NCBI GenBank assembly: GCA_944326175.1
Contig: CALVCY010000046.1
Span: 1 to 27,611, forward strand
DNA from: an uncultured Erysipelotrichaceae bacterium
GTDB taxonomy: Bacteria; Bacillota_I; Bacilli_A; Erysipelotrichales; Erysipelotrichaceae
Length of the DNA: 27,611 nt
Direction of reading: 5' to 3'
Below, piece by piece: positions 1 through 7,396 of this stretch. The notes below the pieces were generated by a model. It had not been told where the DNA came from and searched no databases. It was given only the letters and a program-made list of their open reading frames with translations. How positions within the stretch are numbered: position 1 is the stretch's first letter; the number at the start of each line of letters is the position of its first letter. The position numbers and the translations under genes are program-made.

Positions 1-23
1 TTAAATTAAATTTAACTATAATT

Positions 24-725
24 TCACATATTATCGCCATATTCGTCGGCTTGAACATTCAAACTGTTCATCAATCGATTCATATTTTCATCTAAGGTGG
101 CCATGATATCTGCGCAGTGTTTCAATCCAGTAATGATCTCATCATTGGTCTTTACCTCTTTTTTATAGAGGAGCTGATGTTCCAATGACGCCCAAAAATC
201 CATAGCCATGGTTCGAATCTGGATCTCTACCGGTAACATTTTCTTTTCATTCGCCAAAAAAATCGGAACCGCCACGATCAAATGAAGTGAACGATAGCCA
301 TTGGGTTTAGGTTCCTTGATATAGTCTTTGCTTGCCAGTAGATCCACATCATCTTGGGCCAAAAAGGATTGCGCCACATCATAGACATCATCGGCAAATG
401 AGCAGATCACCCGCACTCCGGCAATATCAAAAATATGATTGGTTAATGATTCAAGGGTGGGAGAAAGATGATGTTCGATCATCTTTTCAGCCAACGAATC
501 AATAGATTTCAACCGTGATTGGATCGATGCGATCGGATTGCGATCATGTTGGAGTGAAAATTGTTCATTGAGAACTTTAAATTTCGTTTCCACTTCCATC
601 ATGGCACATCGATAATAAGTATAGAGTTCGCGCAGGGCGCTTCCTTTGGTTTCGATATCATGCTTGAGTGCTACTTTTTTGGATTCATTCAGCATGTTGA
701 CTTCGTGATTCATGGATTCATTCAT
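24..725 (-). CDS. relQ: Small alarmone synthetase (RelQ/SAS1-type GTP pyrophosphokinase)
   Basis: This 233-residue cytosolic protein should transfer pyrophosphate from ATP to GTP or GDP, making (p)ppGpp. The single RelA/SpoT synthetase domain fills most of the chain. Visible motifs are RLKS near residue 71, DIAGVRVIC at 100-108, the DYIKEPKPNGYRSLHLIV block at 134-151 that binds substrate GTP/GDP, and VEIQIRTMAMDFWASLEH at 166-183, which holds the catalytic Glu. There is no HD hydrolase domain and no TGS or ACT domain, so it is a stand-alone small synthetase, not a long Rel. The length fits RelQ/YjbM. The ATG at 723-725 is chosen because the family alignment begins soon after it, but no good ribosome-binding site precedes it; Met5 and Met11 are alternatives. 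It is separated by a terminator from the ABC operon upstream and is probably transcribed alone. Confidence 0.9.
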   Translation of the reverse strand: MNESMNHEVNMLNESKKVALKHDIETKGSALRELYTYYRCAMMEVETKFKVLNEQFSLQHDRNPIASIQSRLKSIDSLAEKMIEHHLSPTLESLTNHIFDIAGVRVICSFADDVYDVAQSFLAQDDVDLLASKDYIKEPKPNGYRSLHLIVAVPIFLANEKKMLPVEIQIRTMAMDFWASLEHQLLYKKEVKTNDEIITGLKHCADIMATLDENMNRLMNSLNVQADEYGDNM

Positions 726-777
726 GGTTTCATTTTAGGCCAAAACTGAGGGTAAAGTATATTGAGAATTTAATGGT

Positions 778-822
778 AAAAAATCTAAAACATCCAAAGG
801 GATAAAGCCCTTTGGATGTTTT
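778..822 (-). terminator. Rho-independent terminator of the ABC exporter operon
   Basis: A perfect 15-bp stem (787-801 with 808-822) closes a 6-base loop. On the minus strand it is followed within three bases by six T residues (778-783). It lies just downstream of the exporter genes and upstream of the alarmone synthetase. Confidence 0.85.
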
Positions 823-843
823 GATTAAAGCGTACTTATCACT

Positions 844-2697
844 TTACGCTATCACATTACGACTATTGGCTTCGATCGCAGCTTGAATGGATTCATTGAA
901 TTGATTGGTATACAACCGGTAATAATAACCATGCAATCGCATCAATTCACCATGGGTCCCATCTTCAACGATCTTCCCTTTTTTGATCACCAATATCCGA
1001 TCGGCATTGACGATCGTGGATAAACGATGTGCCACAACAAAGCTGGTACGATCCTTCATGATATTTTCGATCGCATATTGGATGATCTGCTCGGTTTCAG
1101 TATCGATGCTACTGGTCGCTTCATCCAAGACGAAGATGGCTGGTTTGGCCAATACCGCTCTCGCAAAGGAAATCAATTGTTTCTGACCGGTAGATAAGCG
1201 ACTTCCACCTTCCCCGACTTGGGTATCATAACCATCATCGAATTTCATGATGAAATCATGGGCATTGACCAATTTACAGGCTTCGACGATCTCATCATCG
1301 CTGGCATCCAATTTACCAAAACGCACGTTTTCTTTGATCGTACCACTGAATAAATGGGGTGCCTGTAACACATAACCCAAATTGGAATGCAACCAACCGA
1401 TGGAACGATCGCGATAATCGACCCCATCGATCAACAATTCACCTTTCACCGGTTCATAGAATCGACAGATCAGATTCACGATGGTACTTTTCCCACTACC
1501 GGTTTCACCCACCAATGCGATGGTTTGACCAGAATGAATCTTCAAATTGAAATCTGTCAAGATCGGCTCATCCGGCAAATATGAGAAATCCACATGTTTG
1601 AATTCCACATCACCTTTGATCGGTTCATAGTTTTCTTTCTTTGGTTCAAATACCGTACCATATTTTTCGATCACATCATCGCGATCCACGATACTGGGTT
1701 CGCTTTCCAGCAAATAGATGATCCGTTCCGCGGATGCTTGGGCCATTTGGAACTCACTCATGATCGCTGAGATGGATCGGATCGGTTCATAAAACTGTTG
1801 GGCATATTGAATGAATAACATCAATGTACCAAACGTGACGATCCCTTTACTGCCAAGATCGGCACCAAACCAAATGATCAAAGCCAATGCTAAGGATGAA
1901 ACAAAATAAACCAATGGACGGAAGGTACCGCCCAATTTAGCGGCACGGACGGATACACGCCGCATTTCGGCGGTATCTTCTTTAAACTCCGAAAGATTGT
2001 GATCTTCCAATACCAATGTTTTGGTGGTTTTGGCACCATTGATCCCTTCATTGAAATCGTTGGTGATCTTACTGTTGGCTTTACGCACATGCCGATACGC
2101 TGCCAACATCATCTTTTGGAACCAATAACTCAATATGGCAAGAAACGGAACGACGACCCAGACCAATAAAGTCAATAATGGATTGGCATTAAGCATGATC
2201 AAAGTGGAAAAGACCATGACTGGAAATCCCCATGCCAGATCCAACATGCTCCAGGCAATCACTTCAGCAAGGCGGGCAATGTCACTGGTCATACGGGCCA
2301 TCAACCATCCAGTCGGTGTGGTATCAAAATAGGAAAAGGAAAGACTTTGCAATTTATCAAAACATTTTTTACGCAAATCATAGCCAAATCCCATTTCCAC
2401 TTTACCGGAGTAATGGAAATACACGTAATTCAATAATCCGACCAATAAGATCGCGACCACATAAAGAATGATAAAACCATAAAGTAACTGGTCTGAGCCA
2501 TGGTTGGATGTAAACGTATCAATGGCAGTAGAATTCAAAAACGGGAACAAGACATCACTGAATGCGATCAAGATCTGCAAACCAATTAAAATAAAGAAGT
2601 TTTTATACTGTGGTTTGAACAATATCGCGATTTTTTTCCAGGTGGATAAATTGAAACCATCCTGGGAAAAATCTTTTTCTTCAAATCGATTACTCAT
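844..2697 (-). CDS. ABC exporter half-transporter, catalytic partner (BmrD/LmrD/TM288-like)
   Basis: This 617-residue half-transporter has six predicted membrane helices in the N-terminal ~320 residues and an ATP-binding domain after it. Visible are Walker A GETGSGKST at ~397, signature LSTGQ at ~501, Walker B IFVLDEATSS with the catalytic Glu at ~526, and switch His at ~557 (VAHRLS). With the gene just upstream it should form a heterodimeric multidrug-type exporter in the cytoplasmic membrane. This subunit supplies the intact catalytic Glu, while its slightly altered signature (LSTGQ, not LSGGQ) would face the partner's degenerate site, as in the TM287/288 class. I chose ATG 2695-2697 because a GAAGGTG ribosome-binding site precedes it by six bases and it overlaps the upstream stop by 8 nt. 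A longer reading to 2760 would extend into the upstream gene. The substrate cannot be predicted. Confidence 0.9.
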   Translation of the reverse strand: MSNRFEEKDFSQDGFNLSTWKKIAILFKPQYKNFFILIGLQILIAFSDVLFPFLNSTAIDTFTSNHGSDQLLYGFIILYVVAILLVGLLNYVYFHYSGKVEMGFGYDLRKKCFDKLQSLSFSYFDTTPTGWLMARMTSDIARLAEVIAWSMLDLAWGFPVMVFSTLIMLNANPLLTLLVWVVVPFLAILSYWFQKMMLAAYRHVRKANSKITNDFNEGINGAKTTKTLVLEDHNLSEFKEDTAEMRRVSVRAAKLGGTFRPLVYFVSSLALALIIWFGADLGSKGIVTFGTLMLFIQYAQQFYEPIRSISAIMSEFQMAQASAERIIYLLESEPSIVDRDDVIEKYGTVFEPKKENYEPIKGDVEFKHVDFSYLPDEPILTDFNLKIHSGQTIALVGETGSGKSTIVNLICRFYEPVKGELLIDGVDYRDRSIGWLHSNLGYVLQAPHLFSGTIKENVRFGKLDASDDEIVEACKLVNAHDFIMKFDDGYDTQVGEGGSRLSTGQKQLISFARAVLAKPAIFVLDEATSSIDTETEQIIQYAIENIMKDRTSFVVAHRLSTIVNADRILVIKKGKIVEDGTHGELMRLHGYYYRLYTNQFNESIQAAIEANSRNVIA

Positions 2698-4483
2698 GAT
2701 GATCACCTTCTTCCACTTTGGATTGGATCGCATTGATGCGCTGGTATAAACCATCTTCATGGATCAATTGATCATGGGTACCTTGTTGACTGATCAAACC
2801 ATCTTCGATCACCACGATCCAATCACAGTCTTTGGCACTGGAAACGCGTTGGGTGATGATGATCATGGTTTTTTTATTTTCCATGGAATGGATAGCATGA
2901 CGGATCTTTTCATCCGTTTCAGTATCCACTGCACTCAATGAATCATCAAAAATCAATATCGGGGTATCTTTGATCAACGTACGGGCAATGGCTACCCGTT
3001 GTTTTTGACCACCGGAAAGGGTGACCCCTTTTTCGCCAACAATGGTGGAATAACCCCGTTCAAAGGAGGTAATGACATCATGGACCGCAGCAATGGAGGT
3101 GGCATGGATCATTTCTTCTTCGCTGGCATTTTGATTAACGATCCTTAAATTGGACTCGATGGTTCTAGAAAATAAGAATGGTTCCTGTAAGACGATCCCG
3201 ACATTTTCTCGTAAGTATTTCTTGTTGATATCCAGGATATCCACACCATTGATGGTAATCGTACCACCCGTTGGATCATATAAACGGGTCAATAGATACA
3301 TCAATGTACTTTTACCGGCACCGGTAGGACCGATAATGGCAATGGTTTGACCATGATGGATCTTAAAGGATATATCCTTTAAGACATCCAAATGGTCATC
3401 CCCATAGTTGAATTGGACATGATCAAAGATGATATCTCCATGCATATCAGGCGTTTGACCATGCAAAAGATCTTCACACGGAGTATCCAAAATATCCATC
3501 AAGCGATCCATGGATACCGTAACTTTACCATAGTCACTCATGATCCTTCCTAACATTCGGATCGGATAAAGGATACTGGTTTGATAGGTAACGAAAACCA
3601 CAAAATTACCGATGCTCAATTCCCCATTACGAACTGCAAAGATGCCCATCACCACCACGGATAAGATGCCCAATAAGCAGATCATATAGGAACTGGACCA
3701 GTATCCACCCAATGTTTGGATCATCTTATAGGTGACATCCACATACTCTTGATTGGTTTGAGCGAATCGATCCACTTCATACTTTTCCCGATTGAATGCC
3801 TTGACCACCCGGATTCCGGATAAGGATTCCTGGATCTTGGTGGTCATGATCGCTTCGGCTTGATCCGAAAGTAAAAACTGTTGTTGCACTTTTTTGAAAA
3901 ACAAATAGGAATAAACAAAGATGATCGGTAAGGAAATGGAAGCAAATAGTGCCAGTTTCGCATTGATCATATATAAGACGATCAATGCGATGATGGCAGT
4001 GGAAAGGATATAGAAGATCTCACAGAGCTGACCACTAAAAAAACGACGGATCATATCCACGTCACTGGTACATTTTTGGATCAATTCACCAGTATTCGTC
4101 GAAACATGAAATTTATAGGGAAGCTGTTGGATATGGTCATACAGATCATTTCGGATGGTTTCAACCAAGTTTTCAGCAACGACACCTTGCTGGCGTTGGC
4201 GAAAACTCATGAATAATGCAACCAATATATAAATAGCGATCAATAATATAGCTAATATCCAAAAATGAGATTTGACGTTATCGATGCCACCGACGATGGT
4301 ATTGACCATATAGGTCAATGGATTGGATATGGGTGAACCACCGATGACATTATCGATGACATAGGAAAAGACAAGGGATGCTGTCAAATTCAAACCAGCA
4401 TAAATAATAGTCACGATGATGGTCAATACCATCAATAGCTGATATCCCTTTAAATGATTTAAAACAAAATGAAGCCGTTTCAT
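2690..4483 (-). CDS. ABC exporter half-transporter, degenerate-site partner (BmrC/LmrC/TM287-like)
   Basis: This ~597-residue half-transporter has a six-helix membrane domain followed by an ATP-binding domain: Walker A GPTGAGKST at ~385, signature LSGGQ, and Walker B ILIFDDSLSA. The residue after the Walker B Asp is Asp where the catalytic Glu is expected (~514), and the switch His is Gln (IITQR). Both changes are known hallmarks of the non-hydrolysing site of heterodimeric exporters. The pair with the downstream gene is therefore a heterodimer, not two homodimers. The ATG at 4481-4483 has a GGTGG motif five bases upstream; a GTG nine bases further up (4490-4492) is the alternative start. The upstream leader is long and structured (see 4491-4717). 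It is translationally coupled to the next gene through an 8-nt overlap. Confidence 0.9.
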   Translation of the reverse strand: MKRLHFVLNHLKGYQLLMVLTIIVTIIYAGLNLTASLVFSYVIDNVIGGSPISNPLTYMVNTIVGGIDNVKSHFWILAILLIAIYILVALFMSFRQRQQGVVAENLVETIRNDLYDHIQQLPYKFHVSTNTGELIQKCTSDVDMIRRFFSGQLCEIFYILSTAIIALIVLYMINAKLALFASISLPIIFVYSYLFFKKVQQQFLLSDQAEAIMTTKIQESLSGIRVVKAFNREKYEVDRFAQTNQEYVDVTYKMIQTLGGYWSSSYMICLLGILSVVVMGIFAVRNGELSIGNFVVFVTYQTSILYPIRMLGRIMSDYGKVTVSMDRLMDILDTPCEDLLHGQTPDMHGDIIFDHVQFNYGDDHLDVLKDISFKIHHGQTIAIIGPTGAGKSTLMYLLTRLYDPTGGTITINGVDILDINKKYLRENVGIVLQEPFLFSRTIESNLRIVNQNASEEEMIHATSIAAVHDVITSFERGYSTIVGEKGVTLSGGQKQRVAIARTLIKDTPILIFDDSLSAVDTETDEKIRHAIHSMENKKTMIIITQRVSSAKDCDWIVVIEDGLISQQGTHDQLIHEDGLYQRINAIQSKVEEGDHHE

Positions 4484-4500
4484 AAAGTCCACCGTATTCC

Positions 4501-4513
4501 ATGGTTAAACCAT
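4501..4513. repeat. ATGGTYTRACCAT palindrome, copy 1
   Basis: Perfect 13-base palindrome with one central base (minus-strand reading ATGGTTTAACCAT) inside the exporter leader. The same sequence recurs at 12767-12779. Confidence 0.5.
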
Positions 4514-4574
4514 AAAAAAATATGATCCTGACCAAATACCGGAATACGGTCTCCTTCCTAAAACATACGTTGAA

Positions 4575-4616
4575 CTAGTATTTGATCATCCTTTCTGTTT
4601 TATCAAAATTCAACAT
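4575..4616 (-). CDS. Candidate 13-residue leader peptide
   Basis: A short frame, MLNFDKTERMIKY, lies in the exporter leader with AAGGAGG (4629-4635) 12 bases upstream. The spacing is long. A four-codon frame (MKKC, 4610-4624) is better spaced from the same site (four bases). At least one of the two may be translated as a regulatory leader, but nothing beyond the ribosome-binding site and position supports this. Confidence 0.25.
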   Translation of the reverse strand: MLNFDKTERMIKY

Positions 4617-4761
4617 TTCTTCATCTTTCCTCCTTGAAACGATGGATTGGTTCGACCATTGGATCAATGGTCGAGTCATGCCTATTTATCTTACTACTTG
4701 CGATTGAAATAACGCAAATTTTTGTGATCCAGCAATTCCTTGGTTGATTTCAAATGGAATG

Positions 4762-4804
4762 AAGTAAAAGCATGAGCCTATCCAAATGGCTCATGCTTTT
4801 ACTT
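4762..4804 (-). terminator. Hairpin terminator after the GntR/ABC operon
   Basis: A perfect 17-bp stem (4762-4778 with 4788-4804) with a 9-base loop lies just downstream of the permease stop. On the minus strand the stem's 3' arm ends T-rich (TTTTACTT), with no long T tract beyond it, so this is a plausible but not classical terminator. Confidence 0.7.
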
Positions 4805-4821
4805 TTTATAATCTTTCTCCT

Positions 4822-5607
4822 TTATCCAGCAACGTCGATCTTATTGGCGACTAGGTAACTGGTTAGACCATATCCTACAATTCCAATAATGGTCAAAACC
4901 ATCCATGTATCCAAGAAGGGAATATCAATGTATTCCAAGGCCAAGATCATCAAAATGATCACGACCATATAGATCACATAACGTAATGGTTTTTTCATCA
5001 ATTGAATGATTGGAAGATGAACCAAAGTAATGATGGTATAACCAATGGATATCGTGGATAAAATCGTCATCACACTTTGGAAGAAATAATAACCATTCCC
5101 ATCAAACAGTGCCATAAAGAAATAAATGCAACGGTTCAACACATCCCGCAGATCCACTTGAGCGATCAATTGCCTAAAAATATCCATATTGTCAAACAAT
5201 ACCGCCAGTAATATCCCAATGGTCATCACCACCATTGAAAACAACAATACCAATCCAAAGATGGTCAACCAAATAAAGGCTGAAATGATCTTACTACCCA
5301 CCAATTCATATGAAGTGACTGGTAATGTATTGTAAAGATAACCATTCCGATTGAACATGCTCGATGCAAAGGTCGAAAAGACGCGGACCAATACCACAAA
5401 ACACAATACGGTCACACCCATCATAAACACGAATGCTGTTACACCATAGATGGTCGAAACCATATCTTCCATGTTATTCATTCCATTGAATGCTTCCAAA
5501 TGATACCCGGCAAATCCCAATAAAAAGAATCCACCTAAAATGATCAACATCAGTGTCATGTATTGGTTTTTACACTGAGTCAATTCCAATTTAATTAAAC
5601 GCATCAT
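4822..5607 (-). CDS. ABC-2-type permease subunit (YtrC/D-like)
   Basis: This 261-residue integral membrane protein has about six hydrophobic segments. A basic N-terminus (MMRLIKLELTQCKNQ) is followed by the first helix, then helices near residues 60-90, 95-140, 180-205, 210-230 and 235-258. It has no ATPase domain. It is expected to pair with the ATP-binding protein encoded just upstream, forming an export or sensing transporter in the cytoplasmic membrane. I chose the ATG at 5605-5607 because GGAGG lies nine bases upstream. This overlaps the ATPase gene's end by 17 nt and implies translational coupling. The frame is open to 5634 but has no better start. The substrate is unknown; YtrA-linked transporters are often involved in cell-envelope or antibiotic stress. 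Confidence 0.8.
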   Translation of the reverse strand: MMRLIKLELTQCKNQYMTLMLIILGGFFLLGFAGYHLEAFNGMNNMEDMVSTIYGVTAFVFMMGVTVLCFVVLVRVFSTFASSMFNRNGYLYNTLPVTSYELVGSKIISAFIWLTIFGLVLLFSMVVMTIGILLAVLFDNMDIFRQLIAQVDLRDVLNRCIYFFMALFDGNGYYFFQSVMTILSTISIGYTIITLVHLPIIQLMKKPLRYVIYMVVIILMILALEYIDIPFLDTWMVLTIIGIVGYGLTSYLVANKIDVAG

Positions 5608-6316
5608 AACGGAACACCTCCACAAATAAATCATCGATACTTTGATTACGCTCTTCTCTTAATGCTTCGGCATTGCGGTGTAATACCACATTGCCTTGTT
5701 TGATCAATACCACTTCATCAAAGATCCGCTCGATATCCTTGACCAAATGGGTGGATATAAGCATCAATCCTTCAGGATTGTAATTGGATAAGATCGTATC
5801 CATGATTTCCTGGCGAGCCGCAGGGTCGACACCACCGATCGGTTCATCCAGGATATATACCAATGCATTACGTGACATGCACAAAGCCAATAAGAATTTT
5901 TCATTCATTCCCTTGGACATGGATTTGATGGACATATTGGGATCCAATTCCATCTGTTTGATCAGATGCAGACACTTTTCCACATCAAAGTCAGGATAGA
6001 AGTCACGATATAACCTGATCCCATCACGGATCTTCATCCATTTAGGAAAGTAAGGCTCATCGGATAAATAAGCCACGATACTTTTGGTATAAGGATCGAT
6101 GGTATGACCATCGATCGTTACCGATCCTTTATAATCGTGGATCAAACCTGCTAATATTTTCATTAACGTGGTCTTACCACTTCCATTTGGACCTAATAGT
6201 CCAATGATTTTTCCACTGGTCAACTGTAAGGAAAAATCATCCAGTGCTTTGGTTGAACCATAGGATTTTGTAACATGATCAATATTGATCATTACATCCG
6301 TATTCATTTCACTCAT
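5591..6316 (-). CDS. ABC transporter ATP-binding protein (YtrB-like)
   Basis: This 241-residue cytosolic ATPase has Walker A GPNGSGKTT at 42-50, a signature-type motif SMSKGMNEK typical of the YtrB/BcrA branch, Walker B VYILDEPIGGVDPAAR, and switch motif STH. It should energise the permease encoded directly downstream. The ATG at 6314-6316 is well supported by AAGGAG seven bases upstream. It overlaps the end of the GntR gene by 8 nt, so regulator, ATPase and permease form one tightly coupled operon. The cargo is not shown by the sequence. Confidence 0.9.
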   Translation of the reverse strand: MSEMNTDVMINIDHVTKSYGSTKALDDFSLQLTSGKIIGLLGPNGSGKTTLMKILAGLIHDYKGSVTIDGHTIDPYTKSIVAYLSDEPYFPKWMKIRDGIRLYRDFYPDFDVEKCLHLIKQMELDPNMSIKSMSKGMNEKFLLALCMSRNALVYILDEPIGGVDPAARQEIMDTILSNYNPEGLMLISTHLVKDIERIFDEVVLIKQGNVVLHRNAEALREERNQSIDDLFVEVFRYDAFN

Positions 6317-6671
6317 GCGTATACTCCTTTTTTACAATTGCATCGAACATCACTTGATCAACACCCATCGCCTGACATTGTTTGACCACATTTTGGATCA
6401 AGCGAGTCGCCAATTCGATTTTCATTTCTTTGATCGACACCTCATCCATATCCACGAATTTTCCGATCCCCCTTTCGGTTTTCAATATTCCTTTATCTTC
6501 TAAAACCGATAAGGACTTCACGATCGTATTGGGATTGACACCATAAATCGTTGCGAGTTCACGTACAGATTCGATTTGTGTACCCGTAGTGTAATAGCCC
6601 GATACGATCTTGGTCTGGATATCCAGGATGATCTGCTGCCACAGCGGTTCGCTTTTGTTGAATTCGAACAT
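6309..6671 (-). CDS. GntR-family transcriptional regulator, YtrA subfamily
   Basis: This 120-residue regulator consists almost only of a winged helix-turn-helix. The recognition region VRELATIYGVNPNTIVKSL is followed by the wing KTERGIGKFV, and the short C-terminal tail is too small for the FadR, HutC or MocR effector domains. That size defines the YtrA subfamily, which usually represses a linked ABC transporter. AAGGAGG lies six bases before the ATG at 6669-6671. It is the first gene of the operon and overlaps the ATPase gene. A perfect inverted repeat sits inside its own promoter (6688-6711), so autorepression is the likely mode of control. Confidence 0.9.
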   Translation of the reverse strand: MFEFNKSEPLWQQIILDIQTKIVSGYYTTGTQIESVRELATIYGVNPNTIVKSLSVLEDKGILKTERGIGKFVDMDEVSIKEMKIELATRLIQNVVKQCQAMGVDQVMFDAIVKKEYTHE

Positions 6672-6687
6672 CCATTCCCTCCTTATG

Positions 6688-6722
6688 ACTGTACTATATA
6701 ACTAGTACAGTAGTATTGTCAA
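6688..6722 (-). promoter_or_regulatory. Promoter with overlapping operator for the GntR/ABC operon
   Basis: On the minus strand the -35 is a consensus TTGACA (6717-6722), followed after 16 bp by TATATA (6695-6700). A perfect inverted repeat with 8-bp arms, ACTGTACT (6688-6695) and AGTACAGT (6704-6711), separated by 8 bp, covers the -10 and the spacer. A bound dimer would block polymerase. YtrA-type regulators are known to bind palindromes in this position; assigning this one to the adjacent gene is an inference. Confidence 0.75.
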
Positions 6723-6739
6723 TGATTTCTTTCATTTTT

Positions 6740-6752
6740 ATGGTCTGACCAT
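6740..6752. repeat. ATGGTYTRACCAT palindrome, copy 2
   Basis: Perfect 13-base palindrome ATGGTCTGACCAT, between the divergent GntR and rpmH promoters. Twelve of its bases recur in the dnaA-dnaN gap (11560-11571). Confidence 0.5.
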
Positions 6753-6854
6753 TGTGATGCCTATGAGAATCACGTTTGTCAATCGATTTTCTCTTTACTT
6801 TTCATCAGGCTTTCATTAAACTAATAACGATTTTGTAAAAAGGAGGTTTTATCA

Positions 6855-6989
6855 ATGAAGCGCACTTATCAGCCCAGCAAGCGCAGAGCAAAGGCAACTC
6901 ACGGTTTCCGTGCCCGTATGGCCACCGTTGGCGGACGCAAAGTATTGTCCCGTCGCAGAGCCAAGGGAAGAAAAGTTTTATCTGCATAA
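6855..6989 (+). CDS. rpmH: 50S ribosomal protein L34
   Basis: This 44-residue, very basic protein matches L34 from end to end. It begins [11 protein letters not shown] and ends [12 protein letters not shown], with the family's HGFRARMAT core. It is a structural protein of the large subunit that lies against 23S rRNA. AAGGAGG (6840-6846) stands eight bases before the ATG at 6855. The 130 bp upstream hold no gene; TTTACT near 6793 and TAAACT about 17 bp later are a weak promoter candidate. A strong terminator follows directly, so much of the transcription probably stops before rnpA. The gene points toward the origin, unlike the Bacillus arrangement. Confidence 0.97.
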   Translation: MKRTYQPSKRRAKATHGFRARMATVGGRKVLSRRRAKGRKVLSA

Positions 6990-6992
6990 AAT

Positions 6993-7019
6993 AAAGCCAC
7001 GACATGTTCGTGGCTTTTT
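6993..7019 (+). terminator. Terminator between rpmH and rnpA
   Basis: A perfect 10-bp stem (6993-7002 with 7008-7017) with a 5-base loop ends in TTTTT. It lies four bases after the rpmH stop and could reduce rnpA expression relative to the abundant L34 message. Confidence 0.85.
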
Positions 7020-7035
7020 CTTATAATGAATAACA

Positions 7036-7368
7036 ATGAAAAAGAAATACCGCATCCTTAAAAACGAAGAGTTCCGCATGATTCGAAAAAAAGATCATGT
7101 ATTGGTTAGTCCATCCTTTATTTTATACATCCATCCCAAAAGTGAACCGTATGCCCGCTTTGGATTATCCGTTTCCAAGAAAATCGGCAACGCCGTAACC
7201 CGAAATCACATCAAACGACAGTTACGTATGATGATCCAGGATCTTATCGATTTTGAAAGTTTTCCATATGATGGAGTTTTAATCGTTCGTAAACTCTATC
7301 TTTGCAATGATTTTGCCACCAATAAAAAGTTTTTGGAAAAGCTATTGAATAAAGTTATAATGGAATAG
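7036..7368 (+). CDS. rnpA: Ribonuclease P protein component
   Basis: This 110-residue basic protein assists RNase P RNA in cutting the 5' leader from pre-tRNA. The family signature is clear: ARFGLSVSKKIGNAVTRNHIKRQLR at residues ~46-70, with the conserved RNR-like basic helix. The order rpmH-rnpA-yidC-jag is conserved across bacteria. The ATG at 7036 has no recognisable ribosome-binding site. A perfect TATAAT lies at 7022-7027, so a transcript starting ~7 bp after it would be nearly leaderless; the upstream -35 is poor. Alternatively it is translated from rpmH read-through. Confidence 0.95.
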   Translation: MKKKYRILKNEEFRMIRKKDHVLVSPSFILYIHPKSEPYARFGLSVSKKIGNAVTRNHIKRQLRMMIQDLIDFESFPYDGVLIVRKLYLCNDFATNKKFLEKLLNKVIME

Positions 7369-7396
7369 CTTTTCATTTAGTAATTAAGGAGTATTC

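Larger units (their letters stand above)
4491..4717 (-). promoter_or_regulatory. Structured leader of the ABC exporter operon, with possible promoter
   Basis: This covers most of the gene-free stretch between the two left-arm operons. Read on the minus strand, it has a possible promoter (TTGCGT at 4712-4717, 18-bp gap, TAAGAT at 4688-4693). Next comes a 10-bp inverted repeat with a 3-base loop (4652-4661 with 4665-4674), then AAGGAGG (4629-4635) with very short reading frames, then a second strong site AGGAAGGAG (4551-4559). A 10-bp inverted repeat (4491-4500 with 4541-4550) follows, with a T7 run between its arms (4514-4520). The proximal arm abuts the GGTGG ribosome-binding site of the exporter gene, so folding could hide it. 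Known for the family: Bacillus bmrCD is controlled by a translated leader peptide. Similar control here is an inference. Confidence 0.5.

Noticed and set aside
4350..4535. A 61-codon frame overlapping the start of the exporter gene
   Set aside because: It is out of frame with a well-supported exporter gene and lacks a suitable ribosome-binding site.
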